NCBI GenBank assembly: GCA_013178185.1
Contig: JABLXC010000002.1
Location: 164,948-228,947 of the forward strand
Source: Anaerolineae bacterium
Lineage (GTDB): Bacteria > Chloroflexota > Anaerolineae > Anaerolineales > Anaerolineaceae
Reading direction: 5' to 3'
Length of the DNA: 64,000 nt
The position numbers were made by a program, and so were the translations under genes. The notes below the pieces were generated by a model, which saw nothing but the letters and a program-made list of their open reading frames with translations, searched no databases and was not told where the DNA came from. Positions within the stretch are counted from its first letter, which is position 1; the number at the start of each line of letters is the position of its first letter. Positions 59,181-64,000 of this stretch are shown piece by piece.

Positions 59181-59646
59181 CGCCGATCAAGTCCTCCGGG
59201 ATCGCAGCGGCGAAGTTATCATCGTCATCTGAACCTTCATTGATCGCTCCGCCGCCGTTATCCTGGTCTTTATAAGAGGGGCGTAACAAGCCTCTCTGAA
59301 CCAGATCTCTACGCGTTCGGTCGCCGGCTTCCCAGTCGATGTTGCGCAAGAATTCCACCTCGGTCGCAACAATCTCGAACACCATCTTGCCCTGACGGGT
59401 AGTGCGTTGCTGGATGTGACCGATGACACCTAAGCGGCTGCCCTTGCGCACGTGGCCATACACCAGCTCAGCGAGTGGGCCATAGACACAGGTGCGCAAT
59501 CCTTTGACTCCGTTGGCTCCCTTGACACCCTTGACCATCAAGTAGAGACGCAGGAATTGCACATCCTTATTGTCCAACTTGAAAATATCAAAATAGATAT
59601 CGCCGGTAATATCGCCCTTGACCCATACGTGGTTGTTTCTTGCCAT
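59173..59646 (-). CDS. ssb: Single-stranded DNA-binding protein (element-encoded)
   Basis: 157 residues with an OB-fold N-terminal part (HVWVKGDITGDIYFDIF … RLYLMVKGVKG … LRTCVYGPLAELVYGHVRKGSRLGVIGHIQQRTTRQGKMVFEIVATEVEFL) that follows the SSB strand order. The tail is acidic (EGSDDDDNFAAAIPEDLIGDE) but lacks the usual DDIPF end. AGGAGG lies 6 nt before the ATG inside a small hairpin. Element-borne SSBs protect DNA during transfer or replication. It heads a three-gene operon. Confidence 0.8.
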   Translation of the reverse strand: MARNNHVWVKGDITGDIYFDIFKLDNKDVQFLRLYLMVKGVKGANGVKGLRTCVYGPLAELVYGHVRKGSRLGVIGHIQQRTTRQGKMVFEIVATEVEFLRNIDWEAGDRTRRDLVQRGLLRPSYKDQDNGGGAINEGSDDDDNFAAAIPEDLIGDE

Positions 59647-59652
59647 GTGCTA

Positions 59653-59669
59653 CCTCCTGAAAAGAGGAG
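59653..59669 (-). promoter_or_regulatory. Hairpin that can mask the ssb ribosome-binding site
   Basis: On the minus strand CTCCT (59669–59665) can pair with the AGGAG (59657–59653) of the ribosome-binding site around a 7-nt loop. Translation control of ssb is possible. Confidence 0.4.
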
Positions 59670-59680
59670 TTTTAGAATAA

Positions 59681-59709
59681 TTTACCAATACCAGACCTTC
59701 GGTTATAAT
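59681..59709 (+). promoter_or_regulatory. Promoter of the candidate small RNA
   Basis: TTTACC (59681–59686), 17-nt spacer, TATAAT (59704–59709) in the GGTTATAAT context seen elsewhere in the window. No open reading frame follows before the terminator. Confidence 0.6.
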
Positions 59710-59713
59710 TAAA

Positions 59714-59800
59714 GCGGGCAGCGATCCGTGGCGGAAACGCCATGACAACCTGCTCACCCGGACGGCCGGCGAACCTGACCCGTTAGCGGCCGTCCTTTTA
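59714..59800 (+). ncRNA. Candidate ~87-nt small RNA with its own promoter and terminator
   Basis: Helix 1 pairs GGGCAG (59716–59721) with CTGCTC (59750–59755). A symmetric 6/6 internal loop follows, then helix 2, GTGGCG-GAAA-CGCCAT (59728–59743), capped by a GNRA tetraloop. The 3' end is a terminator: GGACGGCC (59760–59767) with GGCCGTCC (59788–59795), then TTTT. Both flanking genes run on the minus strand, so the terminator serves no neighbouring gene. I do not recognise an RNA family. Confidence 0.6.
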
Positions 59801-59824
59801 TTTCATCCGGTGGTTAGACCGGAG

Positions 59825-60436
59825 TTACAGCATCAAACGAAATACTATAAATACGCAAATCATTGACACCATCCATCCAATCAGAATTTGAACCGGGGTG
59901 TGATGTTTCAGGCGGATGCGCGCCCAGCCAACCAGCGGAGCGAAGATCGCCATAACGACGCCGAGGACCGGGGCGGTCCACAATAAAACCGCAGTACAGC
60001 CCGCCATGGCTGCTGAGTGCAGGCTCAGCTTGGTATGGCGGTTGATCCAGTAACCGAGCACAGTGGCAATTACCGCCGACACCAAACAGGCAATGATAAC
60101 TACAGGGGCTTTACCGATAATCAGCACAGCCAGCAAGATAACCAGGCAAGTACCACCAACCGCGTAAATACTGGTGCGCTGCTCACGGATCGAAACACTG
60201 GCATCGCTGTATTTTCCAGAGCGCACGCCCCAGAAAAGCAACAATGCCATTGGCAGATTTACGATCGCAATCGACAGAACAGTCCAAAAGATCGCCTGCC
60301 CGAGTGTGCTGCCCAGACTCACCATGGCGATTACCAGGGTGGGGACAACAACCAAGAGCGGGTGGAAGATGTACGAGACCATTTCAGCAATTCGGTCCGC
60401 CTGGGAAGCTTTGGATTTTGTCATTACCCGTTCCAT
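59825..60436 (-). CDS. PAP2-superfamily-like membrane phosphatase
   Basis: 203 residues with about six membrane segments. Two segments recall the PAP2 active-site loops: KLSLHSAAMAGCTAVL (motif 2-like, with His) and GWARIRLKHHTPVQILIGW (motif 3-like, Arg and His). The first PAP2 motif is not clear. Such enzymes remove phosphate from lipid phosphates at the membrane. It is the last gene of the XRE–ImmA–7TM operon, 3 nt after the preceding stop. Confidence 0.65.
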   Translation of the reverse strand: MERVMTKSKASQADRIAEMVSYIFHPLLVVVPTLVIAMVSLGSTLGQAIFWTVLSIAIVNLPMALLLFWGVRSGKYSDASVSIREQRTSIYAVGGTCLVILLAVLIIGKAPVVIIACLVSAVIATVLGYWINRHTKLSLHSAAMAGCTAVLLWTAPVLGVVMAIFAPLVGWARIRLKHHTPVQILIGWMVSMICVFIVFRLML

Positions 60437-60439
60437 CTT

Positions 60440-61543
60440 TCAAACTCTTCGATATGCCTGCATCAACTTTCTACTTGCCTGTCGATATGCCGAGATCATC
60501 TCAGGATATTCCTCATCGGCTTTGATCTCTCGCAAGATCGTATTCACACGCGTGGCTTCCATGTAACTGACAGTATCCCACCTGGCGCGCAGCTTATCCA
60601 CCGGGATCGTATCATCCAGGAAGTCAGCGATCAATGTTTTGCCATCCAGGACATGCACCATCGCCCGGTAGAGGTAGTAATCGGAGCGGCGTAAATACTC
60701 CCAAATATCAGGCCGGCTCATCTCCATCCCGACCGGTGGGCACAGGTGTTCCAATCGATCAACCAGGTAGACCAAATCTTGAAAAGCAGGCCAGTAGCGG
60801 ATTCCCCGGAAATAAGCCAGAACACGGGCGTACGTGTTGCTGTGAATGAACGAACCGCCCCATAATATGGCTGTCGCAACCATGAGTAGCTTTGATAGTG
60901 AATGGATCCACTCATTGCCCAAGGGATGCCAAAGGTAGCTCAGGGCTAAGATCGACTTGGTAAAGAAAAAAGCCCCTCCACAGATTGCTGTGAAACTGAT
61001 GGTAGCAATCCGGTATTTTGTGACGGCGACCTTTTCCTGGCTGACATAGTGCGCGCAAGCAAGCGCAATAATCGAGCATAAAATGATCGCATGGGTGAAC
61101 ATCACCAATTTAAAGTTCATCTCACCGGCCGTCGCTGGAATTGGCTGCTCTTCCCATTCAGGGGTACGAGATACATAGAATACGTACAAAAAGAGCAGCA
61201 GTCCCAAGGTCACCAGGAGATAAGGCTTGAGGATACTGCGGTGGCGCAGTTTTTGCGGAATTGGGAAAGTGATCAGCGATGAGGAAGTCGTTAGAAACAG
61301 GGTTACCGACACAAAGCTATAAGCCAACAGGCGTGAGAAATTTGGCCATGTCAGGCGGTTGACGGCATCGCTCAAGGGCGTTACCAGGAAAGTCATAGTC
61401 AGCGCGAAAAACAGGGAAGCAGATCCGATCAGGAAAGCAGTCTGGTCGTTTTTCCACGCCCGGTTGACCAGGGCTTTGCGACCGCGGTTGAGCGCAATTA
61501 ACCACGCCAATATACACAAAGAAATTTCAATGGCGGGGTTCAT
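60440..61543 (-). CDS. Seven-helix membrane protein resembling MAB_1171c/DUF6545
   Basis: 367 residues. Seven hydrophobic segments cover residues 1–240, then a soluble helical domain of about 125 residues (YWPAFQDLVYLVDRLEHLCPPV … RRSDYYLYRAMVHVLDGK … EATRVNTILREIK). This layout and its pairing with an ImmA/IrrE protease and an XRE regulator are those of the putative MAB_1171c-type transporters of actinobacteria; recognition is from memory. Its ATG shares bases with the ImmA stop (TAATG), so translation is coupled. The function is unknown; sensing or transport at the membrane are both possible. Confidence 0.65.
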   Translation of the reverse strand: MNPAIEISLCILAWLIALNRGRKALVNRAWKNDQTAFLIGSASLFFALTMTFLVTPLSDAVNRLTWPNFSRLLAYSFVSVTLFLTTSSSLITFPIPQKLRHRSILKPYLLVTLGLLLFLYVFYVSRTPEWEEQPIPATAGEMNFKLVMFTHAIILCSIIALACAHYVSQEKVAVTKYRIATISFTAICGGAFFFTKSILALSYLWHPLGNEWIHSLSKLLMVATAILWGGSFIHSNTYARVLAYFRGIRYWPAFQDLVYLVDRLEHLCPPVGMEMSRPDIWEYLRRSDYYLYRAMVHVLDGKTLIADFLDDTIPVDKLRARWDTVSYMEATRVNTILREIKADEEYPEMISAYRQASRKLMQAYRRV

Positions 61544-62055
61544 TAGATCAGCCCCAGATTTTTGAGTGAGTCGGCAACCTTTTTATCTGAAGATATCCCC
61601 CGGGTGAGCTGCTCGATTTGGGAATTGCGGATAATCTGCTCCTGGATCAAACTGGCCAAGGATTCGGCCTCATATTCATAAGCATTCATTTCCGGGGAGC
61701 GCAGCTTTACCATCTCATCGAAAGGTAATGCGATCCCTTTTTCCAGCGCATCCTGAATCTGCTTCTTCGTTATTATCTTTGTCGGATGCCCACAAAGGTA
61801 ATGGGATAGCTCGTGCAATTGAATGTGAATTTGAAGGAGGCGTTCTGCATTCTCGCGGAAAAAGAAGAACTCCCTGGGGTTCTCACCATCTGACATCCAT
61901 GCCCCAAACAGCCCAGATGGCATTTGCCAGGGAATCAGGTGAATCTCACGGCCTTTAGCCTTCTCGATCCAATTGGCAAAATGTTCTATCGTGAATGCGC
62001 GAAAATCGTAATTCAGGTCAGTCAGGATTTTCCGCACTTGAAGGTTCGGCTCCAA
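61543..62055 (-). CDS. ImmA/IrrE-family zinc metalloprotease
   Basis: 170 residues. The HExxH motif reads LHELSHYLCGH, with a downstream Glu in YEAESLASLIQ as third ligand. The N-terminal part (RKILTDLNYDFRAFTIEHFANWIEKAKGREI) is the family's lead-in. The start is TTG 62055 with AGGAGG 8 nt upstream, inside the end of the XRE gene (38-nt overlap). ImmA-type proteases cleave a partner XRE repressor to derepress a mobile element; the neighbour is the obvious substrate. Confidence 0.88.
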   Translation of the reverse strand: MEPNLQVRKILTDLNYDFRAFTIEHFANWIEKAKGREIHLIPWQMPSGLFGAWMSDGENPREFFFFRENAERLLQIHIQLHELSHYLCGHPTKIITKKQIQDALEKGIALPFDEMVKLRSPEMNAYEYEAESLASLIQEQIIRNSQIEQLTRGISSDKKVADSLKNLGLI

Positions 62056-62455
62056 TGCTCATACCTCCTGATGTCTCACTCTTTTGTGTGCTCAGAATAA
62101 AATCCATCATATCGAGAATCGCTTTTTGGGCTTTATCATCCATCTTCGCTGCTCGGGTTTGAATTTCTTCGAAATACCTGCCGGTAGGCCTGGTTCTTTC
62201 TTTCTCTTCGGCGCTTTCCTCGTCCTGCGTGAAGTAGTTCGTATCTACATGGAAGAAATCGGCCAACGCCTTGATGATATGAAATCCAGGGTTCGTCGCG
62301 TGTCCCTTGCGCAGCTTCCACAGGTAGACACGCGTCAGAACACCATTGGTTCCCTCAACGACCTCCGTTTGTGTATATTTTGATCCATCTGGTTTTCGGA
62401 CTTCATCGAAAAGCTTTTCCAGTTTCTCAGCAAAAATGCTTTCTTTTTCTGTCAT
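62018..62455 (-). CDS. XRE-family transcriptional regulator
   Basis: 145 residues from ATG 62455. The helix-turn-helix lies in YTQTEVVEGTNGVLTRVYLWKLRKGHATNPGFHIIKALADFFHVDTNYF, similar to XRE proteins that accompany MAB_1171c-type membrane proteins. The C-terminal half (EEIQTRAAKMDDKAQKAILDMMDFIL) is helical and may be the protease-sensitive part. It heads the four-gene operon and overlaps the ImmA gene by 38 nt. An alternative start 9 codons upstream exists (62482). Confidence 0.85.
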   Translation of the reverse strand: MTEKESIFAEKLEKLFDEVRKPDGSKYTQTEVVEGTNGVLTRVYLWKLRKGHATNPGFHIIKALADFFHVDTNYFTQDEESAEEKERTRPTGRYFEEIQTRAAKMDDKAQKAILDMMDFILSTQKSETSGGMSIGAEPSSAENPD

Positions 62456-62473
62456 GTTCTCATCTCGTGTAAA

Positions 62474-62539
62474 TAACCACAATTAGCCCACGTGTTAACC
62501 ACAGAAAACATTGTACCACGAGAGTATATGGGAATGCAA
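62474..62539 (-). promoter_or_regulatory. Promoter and repeated boxes upstream of the XRE operon
   Basis: On the minus strand TTGCAT (62539–62534), 18-nt spacer, TACAAT (62515–62510). Boxes TGTGGTTA at 62503–62496 and 62481–62474 are exact copies 22 bp apart (two helical turns), and CGTGGTAC (62520–62513) overlaps the -10. They are candidate XRE binding sites for autorepression. Confidence 0.55.
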
Positions 62540-62860
62540 GGGGTAAATAGGGTGAATTGTCTCGATTTTCAGAAGTTTAGTACCAATTGGTGATGGCTCA
62601 CAATGCTCATTGTGGGTCAGAGTTTGCAGTTGAAAGGCCGATTTTTCCTGTTTAGGTAACGGATAACGCAAAAAAAAGATGACCCACAACGACATGACAT
62701 AACTTTATTCTTCTTGAGTTGCCAAGTCAAATAATGACCTTACGGAGTGAGTTCCCAGGAGTTCAAACATCATTGAGACCAATAAAGCTTTTTTCTCTGG
62801 CTATCAATCAGCAAAGTTCACGAATCGACCCACCTTACATAAATCTTAGACCGTTTTGAC
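62540..62860. other. Gene-free divergent intergenic region
   Basis: No gene is supported here. A 66-codon minus-strand frame at 62495–62695 has no ribosome-binding site and overlaps the XRE promoter. The region is AT-rich compared with its surroundings; nothing else is recognised. Confidence 0.5.
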
Positions 62861-62889
62861 TTGCCAGCCTGGGGGAATTACTATACAAT
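62861..62889 (+). promoter_or_regulatory. Promoter of the small RHH-like gene
   Basis: TTGCCA (62861–62866), 17-nt spacer, TACAAT (62884–62889). A short ACAA-TCT-TTGT dyad lies over the -10. Confidence 0.5.
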
Positions 62890-62965
62890 CTTTGTAGTGC
62901 AACCTTCATGCGTTTAACAAGTCCTTAAAAACATCCAGTCTGAATCTATTCGTGGGATAAATCTC

Positions 62966-63190
62966 ATGGCTGAAGAGCTACCCAAAACTTTCCAGATGCG
63001 GTTCGATCTTAGCAATGAGGGGGATGTCAAAATAGCAGAATTCCTCCAAAAATACCCCTGGTCAAAGACACAAAAGGTCAAAGAAGTTCTCCTGATGTAT
63101 ATCGAGGGTCAGCTCGTACCAACTTCAAACCAAATCGTGCCAAAGAATAGCGGTGTTGAGGAGAGAGGGCAATCCCTTGAATCAATCTAA
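62966..63190 (+). CDS. Small protein, possible ribbon-helix-helix type
   Basis: 74 residues. KTFQMRFDLSNEGDVKIAEFLQKYPWSKTQKVKEVLLMYIEG reads as one beta strand followed by two helices, the layout of ribbon-helix-helix DNA-binding or plasmid partition proteins; the C-terminal 25 residues look disordered. No strong ribosome-binding site. It lies 36 nt upstream of the PHP-domain gene and may regulate it or act in element maintenance. Confidence 0.5.
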   Translation: MAEELPKTFQMRFDLSNEGDVKIAEFLQKYPWSKTQKVKEVLLMYIEGQLVPTSNQIVPKNSGVEERGQSLESI

Positions 63191-63226
63191 CAAGACTGTA
63201 TACATGGTCCGACAAGGAGGAAGATA

Positions 63227-64000
63227 ATGCCCGGATTGCAGTTCTATAAACTCGACCTTCACACCCACACTCCAGCGTCAAAATGCTATCTCGATAAAAC
63301 TCATACCCCCGAACAAATTGTAAAAGCTGCCCTAGACCAAGGCTTAGCCGCGATCGCAATTACGGACCATAACACGGCAGAGTGGATCGATCGGATGAAA
63401 GCCGCAGCCAAGGATTCCGGGTTGGTGATATTTCCAGGGGTAGAAATCTCCATGGAACAGTACCACGTGGTTGCGCTGTTCGATCCGAGCGTAAGCCAAA
63501 AGGATGCGGAGAATTTTTTAGGCTCATTGGATATCAAAGCTGAGGAATACGGAAAATCTGAAACGATCTGCCCAAAAAATATTGGTGAAGTGTTGGTAAA
63601 AATTCACGAGCGAAACGGTCTGGCAATCCTGGCGCATATCGACGCGCCGAAAGGTGTATTCTTTGAGTTAGTAAAGACCAATGAGGGCAAGTTAAGCGTC
63701 CCCCAGGCTGTCAGAAAATTACTCAACGAAGGAACCTATGATGCTGTCGAGTGCGTAAGCGGGCGTCTTCCCGATGGATTGGATCGCGAGCACCAATTCA
63801 CACGTTCCCCTGCATTTTTCCAGTCATCCGATAACCCCCACCCAGAGGAAAGAAAGAAACATTCATTTTATGGCATCGGCGAACTGTACAGCTGGTTCAA
63901 GCTGGATCAGATAGACCTGGAAGGTCTACGCCAATGCTTTGCCGACCCCGAGGTGCGCATCCATATGATGGATCAGCAGCAGCACGCAGGCGCGCCGCGC
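63227..64000 (+). CDS. PHP-domain protein, possibly TrlF-type PHP–ATPase, 3'-truncated by window edge
   Basis: 258 residues are visible, no stop before the edge. PHP metal motifs: LDLHTHTPASK (HxH), IAITDHNT (DH), FPGVEISMEQYHVVALF (E, H) and LAILAHIDAP (H). The length of the N-terminal PHP part and the absence of an early end resemble TrlF-type proteins, in which a PHP phosphoesterase domain is joined to an SMC/AAA-like ATPase and which are often found in defence or mobile regions; the ATPase part is outside the window, so this is a guess. AAGGAGG lies 6 nt before ATG 63227. Confidence 0.75.
   Translation, partial: MPGLQFYKLDLHTHTPASKCYLDKTHTPEQIVKAALDQGLAAIAITDHNTAEWIDRMKAAAKDSGLVIFPGVEISMEQYHVVALFDPSVSQKDAENFLGSLDIKAEEYGKSETICPKNIGEVLVKIHERNGLAILAHIDAPKGVFFELVKTNEGKLSVPQAVRKLLNEGTYDAVECVSGRLPDGLDREHQFTRSPAFFQSSDNPHPEERKKHSFYGIGELYSWFKLDQIDLEGLRQCFADPEVRIHMMDQQQHAGAPR

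Larger units (their letters stand above)
48411..64000. mobile_element. Putative integrative element adjoining tRNA-Ser, right end outside window
   Basis: From just after tRNA-Ser the genes change to a large serine recombinase, an SSB, transfer-like and unknown membrane or secreted proteins in overlapping minus-strand operons, an XRE/ImmA pair and a PHP-domain protein. This is the content of an integrative or conjugative element rather than core chromosome. The left boundary next to the tRNA is inferred from position. No attachment-site repeat could be identified because the other end is not in the window, and no relaxase or coupling protein is visible in this part. Confidence 0.6.

Noticed and set aside
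62495..62695. 66-codon minus-strand frame upstream of the XRE gene
   Set aside because: No ribosome-binding site; overlaps the promoter and operator-like boxes of the XRE operon.

Overview
The window looks like a chromosomal segment of a Chloroflexota bacterium, most probably Anaerolineae. The grounds are Thr/Pro-rich CAP–LysM surface proteins, a very large DUF11-repeat secreted protein, GT-C-type membrane proteins, an aldehyde:ferredoxin oxidoreductase beside molybdenum hydroxylase subunits, and no outer-membrane machinery. This is inferred from gene content and protein resemblance; no 16S rRNA gene is present. About 48 kb is ordinary chromosome. The last ~15.5 kb (from 48.4 kb past the right edge) looks like part of an integrated mobile element.

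Layout: 1–6.4 kb holds the 3' part of a homoserine dehydrogenase gene and three polytopic membrane proteins (two on +, one on -). 6.7–7.2 kb is a decayed gene remnant. 7.4–10.5 kb is frr–uppS–cdsA–glpX. 10.6–12.8 kb holds an M28 peptidase and a SIMPL lipoprotein on the minus strand. 13.0–15.0 kb is cysK–cysE behind a consensus promoter, an 11-codon Cys-containing leader ORF and a terminator, which together read as a cysteine attenuator. 15.0–19.0 kb holds two CAP–LysM proteins, an amidohydrolase and a CBS protein. 19.2–24.2 kb holds an ABC importer without binding protein, SurE and adenosine deaminase. 24.6–30.6 kb is an operon of aldehyde:ferredoxin oxidoreductase, FAD, 2Fe-2S and Mo-cofactor hydroxylase subunits and a MoaD-like protein. 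With its neighbours this could form a purine nucleotide salvage or oxidation neighbourhood.

30.8–37.2 kb is one gene for a 2123-residue DUF11-repeat protein that ends in a sortase-like domain. 37.3–41.6 kb is a TetR-controlled ABC-2 efflux operon (TetR, permease, HlyD-like adaptor, two ATPases) with a perfect 16-bp palindrome ahead of it. A recent IS1-family insertion (41729–42517, 9-bp target duplication) follows. Next come a strongly G-skewed membrane-protein gene with a consensus promoter, a two-component system, RNase D, a beta-CASP metallo-beta-lactamase-fold nuclease and tRNA-Ser(CGA).

From the tRNA to the right edge the content changes to a large serine recombinase, several unrecognised membrane and secreted proteins in overlapping operons, a chimeric protein (transfer-ATPase-like N-terminus joined to a SNF2-type helicase C-lobe, with no Walker A), an SSB, a coiled-coil nuclease-fold protein beside a cluster of phased GGTNNNNACC boxes, and a candidate ~87-nt small RNA. 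A four-gene XRE–ImmA/IrrE–7TM–PAP2-like operon follows, then a divergent small putative ribbon-helix-helix protein and the start of a PHP-domain protein. The element's far boundary lies outside the window.
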